Of a stretch of 64,000 nt of DNA, positions 34,856-46,616 are shown in pieces. The stretch covers positions 273,885,349-273,949,348 of the forward strand of contig CM054062.1 of NCBI GenBank assembly GCA_028641055.1. Reading direction: 5' to 3'. The stretch comes from Alopecurus myosuroides. Lineage: Eukaryota; Streptophyta; Magnoliopsida; Poales; Poaceae. The position numbers and the translations under genes were made by a program. The notes beneath the pieces are model-generated. The model had not been told where the DNA came from. It saw only the letters and a list, made by a program, of their open reading frames with translations, and searched no databases. The stretch's first letter is position 1; each line of letters begins with the position of its first letter.

Positions 34856-35634
34856 AGATGATGGCAGGGGAACCCATCGAGCTAGCAGCTCGCTCGCATA
34901 TGTGAGTTTTCCACTGTGTCGTTGAGTACATGGATGGAATTCGACATAGCAAGGCGAAAAAACAATGCCACGGAGGACCGGAAAACCAGCTACCTAATCT
35001 TGGTCGTGCGTGCACGAAGCCAGGGGGTTGTTGTGCGAGCAGGGGCCATGGCTCCCCACATGGTGGAAATTTTTGCTAAATGCCCCTTGTTAATTTATGG
35101 ATTTGAGCCTTAAATTTTTTCGAATTTGCATATATGGCCCCCTCCAACTTATTTTATATGCAGTTGGTCCCTCTTGTAATTCTATCCTGGTTCCGTCCCT
35201 GTAGTCATGTCCTTTTCGGTGGATCGATCGAGGCTGGCTAGCTCGATCGCTCGGTCACGCATGTTTACCGATGAATTCAGGAGCATGTGTGCATGCACGC
35301 CAAGGGAGCGCAGGCTGACTGTGTCAAGGCCCCCTCGATCTCGTCCCGCTGATCATCTCGACGGGGAGAAATTTCCTTGGACCGGAGAAAGGGAAAAAAA
35401 TCCAAGGGAACCGGGCATGGATCCATCTCGCCCGTGCTTGCCCATTTTTGGCTACGCGTACAAATTTGCCTATACGGCTATGTCGCCCTCTTGTCCCCTC
35501 GCAACTGAACCCGTAGATAGATACGTACATCGCTAGCTGGCGCGACCTTAATTTGGCCTCTCGCGTCGCGTCGCCGGCCGTATGCATGCGGCGGACTATT
35601 CTTCTTTCCCTGTCACCGCAGCAAACCAAATCAA

Positions 35635-36006
35635 TCTACCTATACTTCTTATAAGACAAAAACCCACTAAGATGCATTTATGATTTTTCTATCTCAACAT
35701 GCAAGCTATCCACATCACCCACCATTTTAGCCAATCAATTATCCATGTCATCTCCACTAATAATTATGATATTGGATGTTTAATGCCACATAACCATGCC
35801 ATCTTTTTTCAACCATATAATTATCCATATCACTAATATTTATTTCTCAAAATATACAACAATATCTCACGAATTAAATTTATTATATTGATTATGTGAT
35901 CAATTTAATCTTGATAATGGAATATTTCGTACACCTTATATCCATTTCGTTTATAGAATATTTTTTTAAAGAGATACCCGCTGCAACGCGCGGGGTATTC
36001 TTCTAG
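35635..36006 (+). mobile_element. Small non-autonomous Helitron (about 372 bp)
   Basis: Starts TCTACCTATACTTCTTATAA after an A and ends with a hairpin (CCCGCTGCAACGCGCGGG) followed by a short spacer and CTAG, next to a T: the TC...hairpin...CTRR structure and A/T insertion site of Helitrons. It is AT-rich with no Rep/helicase. It lies about 0.8 kb upstream of the FMO TATA box. Confidence 0.85.
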
Positions 36007-36780
36007 TTTACACTACGGGGTAGGTCTTGCATGCATGCAGGATCTAGCCGGCCGGGGTACTTTGTTTGCACTTTCAATTCAGGGGAAATTTGTGGAGAGT
36101 AGGATTTCACTTGCCAAATTTAGTTTGCTCTCGAATAGTGTGGCAGGGATCAAAATTTCAACCGAATTTCCAAATTTTATGTAATTTCGGTGGGTAACAA
36201 AATGTCGTAACGGTCGCACATTCACACAAGGCTTAGGCAAAACTTTGGCTAGCCCTCCGACCATTAATTCGGATCGGAGGGAGTAACAAAATTGGACTAT
36301 ATTCAGACCGGATCCAAACAATTCATCAAGTATGTTTCAATTTTGTCTAAATTTGATGAGTTTTGAACAAGAGAAACCAGAAATTTAAGAAATTTCATGA
36401 ATTTTCGTAGGATCCTGAAATTTGTCTCTTTCCGCATATTTGCGGCAAGCATATACTACATACATACGTACTTATTCTGATAAGTTCATTTCATTTATTT
36501 TTGGAAGGAAGTTTAATTTATTTATTGTTGTACATGGGTTCCCTACATATCTTAGGTCCTTCAGAGTATTCTCTCAGGTTCACACTATGTGGTGTTTTAG
36601 ACACCAAAACGGTCCTCGAGATGTAGTTTTAAAAAAAACTACCAAATCAATGCTCACGATTTCTGAAATTTTTTATATAAATATTTCAAACGGTATTTGC
36701 AGTAAAAAACTTTGATTACAGTTGTGTACAAAACAACATTTTCTTAGGAATTGGACTAGCAGTAGTGCTAGAACCTAAAA
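36007..36780. other. Intergenic DNA upstream of the FMO gene
   Basis: No gene. GGATCGGAGGGAGTA at 36270-36285 resembles one end of a Stowaway element, but no partner end was found. Confidence 0.4.
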
Positions 36781-36794
36781 ACGTTGACGAAAGG

Positions 36795-36962
36795 GGACGG
36801 ATCCCTCTCTCTCTCGGTTGTCCGTTGTTAGGTAGAAGATGAGACCTCTCCAGCAGAGGATTTTACACGCTGGGTGGCACCCCGTTTTAATTCGGTCCTA
36901 ACTTGGACTCGAACCCGGGTGGCGTAGGCGCCTTGCTGCCTTTGGCACCGAGCTAGCACTCA
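36795..36962 (-). mobile_element. tRNA-derived SINE
   Basis: On the minus strand, TAGCTCGGTGCC (36944-36955, A box) and GGGTTCGAGTCC (36905-36916, B box) are spaced as in a Pol III internal promoter. The tRNA-like head is followed by a unrelated body that ends near a CT-rich run at 36800. It resembles the Au SINE of wheat, from memory. The 3' tail and flanking duplication are not clear. Confidence 0.75.
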
Positions 36963-39900
36963 GTTCTCAAAGCTAAAACCTAGAAGCCTCCGACAATGAG
37001 ATTTGAGAGAACCTGTTTCAAACGAGAAAACAACTTCAAATCTGAATACATAGTGGAACTTCCGCACGGATAAATCCTAGTACTGCCGTAGCACTTCCGC
37101 AGCTCATGTTTGGATTAGAATTCCGTAATATAAAATACCCGTCGGTTATCATACTTTTAAATTTTGCTACATACACAGCTACATAATTTTTTTCACGCGT
37201 TTCGACAGGAACCACCGTATTTTTAGAAGGACCTTAAAATTTCCTTAAAATAACACCGACGTGTCGTGAGGCCTCAGGCTTCACAGTTTAAAAACCATAT
37301 CCTTTTAATTTCATGATTCCCATGAGAAATAAAAAACATTAGCTTTTCACAGTTCTTCAGACTGATAGCTACGTATGCATATCACCCTCCTCTCGCTGCC
37401 ATATAATTAATACCCCAATCATCTAACTAATCGCCTTGCTTATTGCGTACAAGATCGAGTAAAACCAAACCGAGGCCGAATCTTTGTATTGAGAGTGTGC
37501 ATGTACTTGCGTATGTATGTCCACTATGAACTCCAGGAACCAAGACCTGGTAGGTCTGACCATGAAGATGCATGCAAACCTGGCATAAGAAAACCAGGAA
37601 TATATTAGGTCGATCAGCAGTTTAGCGCACATAGCAAGTGTATGTTGTATCTGAACTTCCTCTGAAGACCATGTCTTTGATTTGGGCTTTGACCCCTGCG
37701 TGGACCGTATATACAATTAGCACACTGATTAGGTACGTAATCACTGCTGATACTTGTATAAATCAATACTACATGGTCGTTATGACTATATTGATGTACT
37801 CAATCACATGCGAGATGGTTAGGTGGGGATTACGTGTAGTTATATTTAGTTTTTAGATTCACAGGGGATCCGCTCCAGACCTCCAGTTATACTAATTCGG
37901 TGTGATGATTGTATAAGATCTATGCCACAGCTGATTATTCCGTACATTTACCTCGAAATGTGAACTGCTTTGCATGACACTTTCCCATGCAGCATGGAAT
38001 TAGCTATAGCTAGATCGACGCGTGTGTAAATTAAGATATGTAATATGTTACGTATACTGGAAAATGTATTTTAGACGGATGGATGCTACCACAAGTACGT
38101 ACCTGAAAAACTGGTTATGGAATTGGTTAGTTCGATACATGTACACATGAACTTGCTAAGTAATTGAGGAGTAGAATTGTAGGCATGCATTAGAACGTGG
38201 AGTTGCAATGTAGGTATACATAAGAGCTGTTCACAAAGCTGGCTCTCGGAAATGCCCGGAAAATGATTGTATTATTCTTATTTAGTTGAATTAGTTGTGC
38301 TAGCTGATAATATATATGGCATTACCTTATTTGAGTTGAATGGTATGTATATAATTGTCACAGATTGTTTTTTCGATAAGAAATTGTCACAGATAGTAAC
38401 AGTGCATTCCTATGTGAATGTGAAAGTGTAATAGTCCGGCTTTCTTCTCTTTGCGCACAGGTACAAACACACGGCGTACGTACAGTAGCATTGACAGAAG
38501 AAGAAGAGAGTATGAAAACTTGAGTTTTCAAAGGAGTTCTAGACAGAATGGCGAGCTTGTTGAAATTCAAATTGACTACAAAATTTCAACACAGAAACCT
38601 ACAAAATTCCAACGAAGTATAGTACTACCTGGTAGCATGCTACTTCCTGACGACCATGGATTAGTACGGTACGTACAATTTATGCAGACCATACACATAT
38701 GACTCTCTGACTGTGACAGTACATACGCTTGGACAAGCTAATTGTAGTTGGTATATACACTTGTGATCAGTAATGCGTGCATGCGCTAGCTAATGCGTGA
38801 GAAACTACAACTAATCTTACGGAAAATTTCACGTACATTTCCACGACATGTGCTATATAGAGCAGAAAGTTCAGAATACAGATTAAAAAAATGCTCATAA
38901 TGCTTCCGGGTTCTTTCAACCGTCAGGATTCAACAGAGAAGGTCCCTCGAAAAAGACCCGAGACCCGGAAAATCAGCAAGGATGGAGGAGCATGAGTTCA
39001 TTCATAGAAAACTTTGAATTTCTTCTCCGGGACCAACAATAACCGGACCGTAGAATTAGAATACATACAAATTAAAGGGAACACGAAAGACACATCACAA
39101 GCAAGACCAGATCAGCGACAGATCAGGTAAAAGTATACTAGCTTGCAGCTGACTAATGGACTATATTAGTACGCTTGTTCATATTTTCGTAGACCTTTCC
39201 TTGCTGGCTAGCTACTGCTATTGTTTTTGTCCGGAGATCATGTACGTGCGTACTCTGATCACTCGATCGTAATTAGTCAACTACTAGTAGCCCACTAATC
39301 TAACAATTAACGAAGTGTTAACCTAGCCAGTCATGCAACAGGTCTTGCGTGTAATGGGTTTTGAGGAGGAGGTCAAGCTATCCGCGTACGATCGGGAGGC
39401 TTGACCGGAGATTATATTCCCTACCTAGCTGGGTACAAGTCCAGTGGTCCGTGGTTCCATTCGTCGCCAGCTCGTAGATCTTGCACAGTTTCGTTAACAT
39501 TATTGTTGGTGGTTAACTGCTTCGCATGTTACTTATGGATGCCACGCCACGTGCTACCGACCCCGTACTAGACCGACTTTGGAGACTATGCAGACCAGAC
39601 CAGCGGCAGCGCCGGGAATTGTCAAGCTAAAAAAAATGCAGACGATATTTTTTTCGACTTGGCACACGGAAAGTGAAAATGTAGCCCGAGCTATACATAT
39701 CTTTCAAAAATCGGGACTTCTGAGTATCAAAAAATTCAATTTTTTTTTTGCATGTAGACAGTGTCGAGATCTAGGCTGTGTGTAAATTTTCAATCCAAAA
39801 TTCATATTATTTTAGTCTATACAAAAAGACAAATCTGGAAAAGTTAAAGTTTTTTGAACTGCGTACTGTTTACCATCCAGACCAAGTGACCAACCCATTT

Positions 39901-40106
39901 TCATTTTCCCCCCAGCTTAACATATAACAAATTTCGAATTAAAAATGTGCACACTTGTAGATCATATCACTCCCCACTACCTACATGTGGGATTTTTCCC
40001 CAGATTTTTCAGAACGGAAAAACAAAAATATTTTTGGAAAAAAAAGAGCTATGTGTAGTTCGAGCTCCAAAACACCATCTCGACTTGGCGGCCCTACTTT
40101 AAATTA
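36963..40106. other. Gene-free intergenic region
   Basis: No coding region is supported. Between about 39655 and 40085 an imperfect inverted repeat (…AATGTAGCCCGAGCTATACATA and the inverse of GAGCTATGTGTAGTTCGAGCTC) suggests an old MITE of about 430 bp. The rest shows no clear structure. Confidence 0.4.
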
Positions 40107-40157
40107 CTTCCTCCGTAACTAAATATGACAAAAAAAGATATTTAGTTACAGAGGCAG
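40107..40157. mobile_element. 51 bp relic Stowaway-like MITE
   Basis: CTTCCTCCGTAACTAAATAT and its near-perfect inverse are separated by only about 11 bp, flanked by TA on both sides (40105-40106, 40158-40159). Only the terminal repeats are left, forming one hairpin. Confidence 0.7.
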
Positions 40158-41529
40158 TAACAAATAACACAAAATCAGCCAAACGATACAATATGTTGAG
40201 CAAACGCTCTAGCAAAGCATCTCCAACGGCGTTCCGGTCCGACAAATGTGCCGATGACCATCATTTGGAGTTCCGGCACACATTGCGTACTAGGGCTGGC
40301 TGCACCAAGTGGCGTGTTGGGAATATGCCCTAGAGGCAATCATGTATGATGTAATTCCCACTGTATTCATAAAGTTATTAAGTTGTCCTTGTTTTGAACA
40401 TCTGATATATGTCATTGAATATGTGATTCGATTGTAGAACTATATATTCATGTTGTTCATACTAGATTGTCCTTGGTCATTTAGGTTGTGCTGGACACAC
40501 ACCCTAGACTAATGTGAGTGTTGGCTGATGACACGGTTCCACTTGTCATGGGCATGGTGATGCCATTCCAACGTTCACGGACTTGGCTAAAGAGTTTAGC
40601 AAGTCGGACTGACCCACATTGAGATGCAACGATCAAGTCGTCATTTGCATGTCTCAATCAATGTAATCCTTAGACCTGAGGTTGTCGCACAATCCGAGTT
40701 GTGGATCACCGACTTAGGTTCTGTCAAACGTTGTTCTGTGACAAGACAACTATAAAGGCAGAGTTCGGGTCGAATGAGAAGCAAGCTGCGTGATGTAGAT
40801 AATCAAGATGGGATTTTGCCCCTCCGAATGGAGAGATATTCTCTGGGCCCTCTCGAGTGATATGATTCAGGAAGCATGGCCATGCGCGACTCGGTTAAGT
40901 GTTAACTATGTCTGTTGACTAAAGAGTTAGTCAGATGAATCACATGTCAATGATCGAGAAGAGAGTTGAGCTATTTAAGAGATGACGATAAATCGCCTAT
41001 AGCTCGACAAGGTATATCGTGAGGCAAAATGGACTAAGATGAATATCACATTGAAAGGTATGTCGTCATGACTCAATGGTACTTGGGAGTCGGCACGTTC
41101 TGCTAGGAGCCGCTACCGATTGATCGATTGGGAGTTGGACTCCAATCATGTCCAAGTCGCCATGAGCCTGCAGGGTCGCACACTTAAGAGCGGGAGCAAT
41201 AGCTCCTGTGCGACGGGTTTCAGTTGTATTGGAAGGAATGCGACGTTTTTCGACGAAATAGCCTACGTGCGACGGATTGGAGGGAGAAAATAGCTCACGG
41301 GCGAACAGGCATTAAAACCTTAGTCAATTAGTTCCATTTGCGTTAAGACATGTCATAACTAATTTGCCCCCAAATTAATTAGCACCGCATCCCCTCAAAC
41401 TGCCGCGCTCGAACTGAACTGTCCTGCCCGCGCTCTTTTCTACAGCTCTGGCGGCGGCGGCGGCGGCGGCGGCGGCGGAGCCCCCTTCTCGGCGGCAGCG
41501 GATCCGCTCCCCTTTCGGCGGCGGCGGCC

Positions 41530-42135
41530 ATGGTGGTGAGTGAATAGTATAGGCAAGCATCTAGTCCCAATTTCATGTGCCTGTATGTAGATCTGAGCTC
41601 TGTTTTGCTTGTTCAAACCGATAGAAGGTGAGAGGTGGCGGCGCGGTGAGAGGAGCCCGTGGTCAGGTCGAGAAGGAGCTGCCAGATTCAGCTTCGAACA
41701 GGTAATGCGGCCCCTCCCGCCCTTTTGTTCATGCGATCCTTGCTCTGTCTGACACTGCCGCATATAATAGAGGGGATGCTGCTGAAACCTTCGAATTTGT
41801 AATCGATTTCTTTCCATCGACGGCAAAATTAGTTGATGGTAGCATTCAGAGTATCTAGAGAGACACAACTGTGAAATGGGATCAAGTGTGATCATATCAA
41901 CAAGGTGAAGCAACTGAAGTTGAAGCTGAAGCTGCTGTTGTCACTGTCGAAACTGAAGTTGTGCACAGTGTCGAAACTGAATCTGCTATCCCCGAGTTTC
42001 ATGAGGTGGTATCATCGTGGTCCCCGAGTCCAGTGAAAAAAACCAAGATGATGAGTGAACTTGTGTGCGTAGTAGAACCAAAAAAACCAAATGGTAAGGC
42101 GAAGAAGGGTACACGTCGTGGTCGGAAGAGATAGA
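41530..42135 (+). CDS. Possible four-exon gene, small basic protein, unrecognised
   Basis: Inferred exons 41530-41535, 41625-41701, 41771-41838 and 41905-42135, all bounded by GT and AG with phases that agree (0, 2, 1); total 382 nt is within one base of a whole number of codons, so one junction may be off by a base. The last exon is an uninterrupted frame with a Glu/Ala/Val-rich repeat region (TEVEAEAAVVTVETEVV) and a strongly basic end KKGTRRGRKR. A GGC/CGG repeat (41449-41480) lies just upstream. The very short first exon makes the model uncertain; no database family is recognised. Confidence 0.35.
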
Positions 42136-42653
42136 ACTGTTGATCATTTCAAATTTATGGCATGTAATAACATTTGTTGGGCACATGTTTCCATCAAAAA
42201 TTATTTGGTTATTGTTTGGCATGTACCGGGAACTTATTTGGCATGTAATAATATTTGATGACAAATTCAAATTTAGGTTCAAATTCAAATTTTGACTCAA
42301 GTTGAACTTATTTGGCATGTAATAATATTTTGATGTTTCAATGCTACCTCAACTCAAATGTGATTTTTATCTGATCATTCTGAGCTCTTTTGTTAAGTTA
42401 GACTCATAGTCATGAAAAATGTGTTTCAAACGGCCTCATAAGGTAGGGTAAACGCCCCCCTTTCTAAGAGGGTTGTTTTTTGCATCTTATCTAAATCATC
42501 CAAATAAAATTCCCACACCTCTCTCGTACCTATATAGTGTAAATATGAAGTCTCATTATTTTTTGAATTAATTTTGTATTTTATTCTTTTATTTTTTCTG
42601 AAATCATTATTTAATTAAAAAACACATATTTTGAATCTTATTTATATTTATTT
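42136..42653. other. AT-rich spacer before the tandem repeats
   Basis: GGCATGTAATAATATTTG-like segments occur three times (near 42158, 42240 and 42314), a weak local repeat. No coding. Confidence 0.45.
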
Positions 42654-44650
42654 TTGGTTCCTACACGACATAATAATACTATGTGCTCAAGTTTTCTTAA
42701 AATCCATAATAAAACATATACATATTTACTTATGATCTAAAACACACAATATTTGCTCTTTGAAATCCATAGTACATGTACAAGAATCTCATATTCTCAA
42801 AGGCATTTTCATGTAATTGTACATAAACCATGTTTATAATTTTTTTTGGTTTCTATACAACATCATACGACTATGGGCGAAAGCATTTTTTTTTGATTTT
42901 TTTTGAATTAGTTATGATCTAGAACACACCAACTTCGATCTTCGAAATCCATACTACTCTGTACAAGTTTCCCATATTCTTGAAGACATTTTCATGCAAT
43001 TCTATATAAACCATGGTTATATTTTTTTTGGTTTGTATGCAACATAATAAGACTATGGGCCAAAAGCATTTCTTTTTTTGATTTTTTTTTAAATTATTTG
43101 TGCTCATTTTAAAAAAAGTCAACGTTTTCACAAAAACGTTGACCGACTCAAAATCAAAGTTTTTAATTTTTTTTGATTTGTATGCAACATAATAAGACTA
43201 AGGGCCAAAAGCATTTCTTTTTTTGAATTTTTTTGAATTACTTATGTTCAACCCTAGCTCATTTTGTCAATATCGTCAACGTGTGATTTTTGGTTTTAAC
43301 ATTTGGATGTAACAATTTCGCCATTTTTTGGTTCCTACACGACATAATAATACTATGTGCTCAAGTTTTCTTAAAATCCATAATAAAACATATACATATT
43401 TACTTATGATCTAAAACACACAACATTTGCTCTTTGAAATCCATAGTACATGTACAAGAATCTCATATTCTCAAAGGCATTTTCATGTAATTGTACATAA
43501 ACCATGTTTATAATTTTTTTTGGTTTCTATACAACATCATACGACTATGGGCGAAAGCATTTTTTTTTTGATTTTTTTTGAATTAGTTATGATCTAGAAC
43601 ACACCAACTTCGATCTTCGAAATCCATACTACTCTGTACAAGTTTCCCATATTCTTGAAGACATTTTCATGCAATTCTATATAAACCATGGTTATATTTT
43701 TTTTGGTTTGTATGCAACATAATAAGACTATGGGCCAAAAGCATTTCTTTTTTTGATTTTTTTTAAATTATTTGTGCTCATTTTAAAAAAAGTCAACGTT
43801 TTCACAAAAACGTTGACCGACTCAAAATCAAAGTTTTTAATTTTTTTTTGATTTGTATGCAACATAATAAGACTAAGGGCCAAAATCATTTCTTTTTTTG
43901 AATTTTTTTGAATTACTTATGTTCAACCCTAGCTCATTTTGTCAATATCGTCAACGTGTGATTTTTGGTTTTAACATTTGGATGTAACAATTTCGCCATT
44001 TTTTGGTTCCTACACGACATAATAATACTATGTGCTCAAGTTTTCTTAAAATCCATAATAAAACATATACATATTTACTTATGATCTAAAACACACAACA
44101 TTTGCTCTTTGAAATCCATAGTACATGTACAAGAATCTCATATTCTCAAAGGCATTTTCATGTAATTGTACATAAACCATGTTTATAATTTTTTTTGGTT
44201 TCTATACAACATCATACGACTATGGGCGAAAGCATTTTTTTTTTGATTTTTTTTGAATTAGTTATGATCTAGAACACACCAACTTCGATCTTCGAAATCC
44301 ATACTACTCTGTACAAGTTTCCCATATTCTTGAAGACATTTTCATGCAATTCTATATAAACCATGGTTATATTTTTTTTTGGTTTGTATGCAACATAATA
44401 AGACTATGGGCCAAAAGCATTTCTTTTTTTGATTTTTTTTAAATTATTTGTGCTCATTTTAAAAAAAGTCAACGTGATCAAAGTTTTTAATTTTTTTTTA
44501 TTTGTATGCAACATAATAAGACTAAGGGCCAAAAGCATTTCTTTTTTTGAATTTTTTTGAATTACTTATGTTCAACCCTAGCTCATTTTGTCAATATCGT
44601 CAACGTGTGATTTTTGGTTTTAACATTTGGATGTAACAATTTCGCCATTT
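42654..44650. repeat. Three copies of a 674 bp higher-order tandem repeat
   Basis: The text TTGGTTCCTACACGACATAATAATACTATG recurs with start points 42661, 43335 and 44010 (measured at CTACACGACA), i.e. periods of 674 and 675 bp; the third copy lacks about 27 bp near 44476. Each unit itself contains four diverged subunits of about 150-190 bp marked by a TTTGG..CTA..ACAACATAATAAGACTATGGGC core. Copies are nearly identical, including TTTTTTT runs. A palindrome GTCAACG TTTTCACAAAAACGTTGAC lies in units 1 and 2. Confidence 0.92.
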
Positions 44651-45308
44651 TTTATAGCAACCTAGTTGCATAAGTAGACCATGTGCGCTGGCTGTACATA
44701 GTTTTGATTTTTTTTGAATTAGTTATGCTCAACCCTAGCTCATTCCATCAATAGCATGAATTGTATGAATATTTTTCATTGCATCGTGGATCTAACAAGA
44801 ATACAATTTTTTATAGCAACATAGTTACATAAATAGAGAGTGAGCGAAAGCCGTTTATTTTTTTGATTTTTTTAAATTAGTTATGTCAAACCCTAGCTCA
44901 CTGAAACCCTAAACCCCGGAAACCCCAAAACCCCGGAAACCCCAAAACCCCGGAAACCCCAGCTAAACCCTAGCTCACTGACGCCACCGTGTGCACGTGA
45001 CGCACGCCCCCGATCCGCGTGTGCGCTCGTTCTAGATGCTGATTGGCTCGTTGTGCATGGTGGATTCGTGCGCGCTGAGTGGCTGGGGTTTGGATCGGCT
45101 CGTCTATTCGATCTAGACCGTTCAACAATATCCGGCGCCTGACGTTGGTTCGGTGCATGGAACTGGCGTACGAACGTGTTCCCTAGTGTGTTTCTCCGTT
45201 CCGTGTGTGATCGGGGCCGCCTGCCCGTTGCATGCATGCATACGCGTCGCATCTAAGCTATTAACACACTGAACGCGGTGATCCACGCAGTCTGACTAGC
45301 GTGCTCCA
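44651..45308. repeat. Degenerate subunits and a 17 bp telomere-like tandem repeat
   Basis: Further diverged subunits run to about 44890. From 44903 the text AAACCCTAAACCCC leads into three copies of a 17 bp unit AACCCCGGAAACCCCAA (about 44912-44962), then GCTAAACCCTAGC. The remainder to 45308 is GC-rich with no supported gene. Confidence 0.75.
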
Positions 45309-45498
45309 GTGATCGACGAGACACCTCTTGACCCAGTAGAGAAACGCGGGCACGCGAACGAAGGGACGCATCCATTAATGTCTTACCTTCTATTTAATCC
45401 CTCCTCTAACCTTCATCTTCCTCACGCCATTCTCCACTCGCATCACATCCAAGCAAGCCACCGAGCAAAGCACGCACCACATTCAAGCAAAAGCAAGC

Positions 45499-45906
45499 AT
45501 GCAGTTCACCGGCCAGACCTTCCTCGCGCCAAGGACCGTGCGGGAGAGGCAGTACCCCGCAGGGGTCGTCGTCGAGGACCGGCTCCGCGTCTGGGCCATG
45601 TCTCGCTGGCGCGGTGCAAAGGAGCTGGTGGAGGTCTTCCTTGGCGCCCTCTATCGCCACATGCCTCCGGGCACTCCGCCCATGTTCACCGTCGACGAAG
45701 CCCGCCCGGGAGGAACGGGCATTCTTGTCCGCTTCCGCAACCCCTACGATGCGTACCACCTCCTTGGTCGTGTCTGGTACGGGGGGTGCGAGTTCATCTG
45801 CTTCACGGGGTACAACTTCTTCACCGACCTCGACAGCCTCTGGCCCAGCCGCACCGCGATGCACACCCTCCCCTACAGGGTGCCGGCCGCCGACGACGAG
45901 GAGTGA
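45499..45906 (+). CDS. Unrecognised 135-residue protein in the TIR element
   Basis: A single-exon GC-rich frame (MQFTGQTFLAPRT...) with a plausible leader before it: C/A-rich non-coding DNA and a CTATTTAAT TATA-like sequence near 45388. The composition is highly unlike its AT-rich surroundings, which suggests capture from a host gene or strong coding constraint. The middle (GGTGILVRFRNPYDAYHLLG then GGCEFICFTGYNF) has the alternating hydrophobic pattern of an RRM-like or ferredoxin-like fold, and the end is acidic (ADDEE). No signal peptide or membrane segment. I do not recognise a family. Antisense frames of similar length exist but have no protein-like features. Confidence 0.55.
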   Translation: MQFTGQTFLAPRTVRERQYPAGVVVEDRLRVWAMSRWRGAKELVEVFLGALYRHMPPGTPPMFTVDEARPGGTGILVRFRNPYDAYHLLGRVWYGGCEFICFTGYNFFTDLDSLWPSRTAMHTLPYRVPAADDEE

Positions 45907-46616
45907 AGACGGTGCTCTCCCCTCCATCTCGATGGTGCTCTCATGGCGGTGATCTAGGCTTCGTGTCGTTCGAGTTTCTACCGTTTTTTTTTTCTTTTTC
46001 TTTTACTTTTTATCTATGTTTAGTTGGGCCCGTGCCCGTGTCGTTCACTAGTATATGTAACCGTGCTACTACTAATATATGTCGTTTACTAGTATATGTC
46101 GTTTGCTACCAATTGTCTCCCTCATTTTACTTATGATCAGAGTGTGTTACTTCGAGCGTCCGTTAATTCATAAAACGAATGCATGCAACTAGTAACAAAT
46201 ATATTCGGTGAACAATGCATGCAACTCTTTTATGAAGTAAATAATACAAAAATGAAAACGAATCCAATTATTTGGGCCTACAAAAACGAAAACGAACCCA
46301 AGACATGCAAAACAATTGTTTTTACAAATTAAAATAAGTCAAATCTAGGCAGGTGGGTTTGTTTTCTCTTTGGGCCTAATTGTTGGCCCAACTACACTCT
46401 TTCGGCCTTTCTTCAACTACTCTTACGGCATGAGAACGAATAAGTTTTTTTCTACTGAAACTGAACTTTGGTGACTGCACTGAAACTGAACTTCAACTGA
46501 ACATCGAAGGGCATATTCAAATTTAACATCAGACACTTCACTGAAACTAGCACGGCGCACAGATTGCTACCTCTGCATAGCTAACTCAAGTAAAATCTAG
46601 ATTAATCTAGTCCATT
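45907..46616. other. Spacer between the two convergent genes
   Basis: Presumed 3' untranslated regions and AT-rich DNA; GTATATGTCGTTTACTAGTATATGTCG forms a short local repeat near 46050-46105. No gene. Confidence 0.5.

Noticed and set aside
36905..36955. tRNA gene
   Set aside because: A and B boxes are present, but no acceptor stem or anticodon arm pairing is visible, and the sequence continues into a SINE body.
42654..44650. CRISPR-like array
   Set aside because: Units are 674 bp contiguous tandem copies without spacers, in plant DNA.
44893..45252. Minus-strand 119-codon frame over the telomere-like repeat
   Set aside because: The end is a Gly/Phe/Val repeat made by the 17 bp unit, with no recognisable domain.
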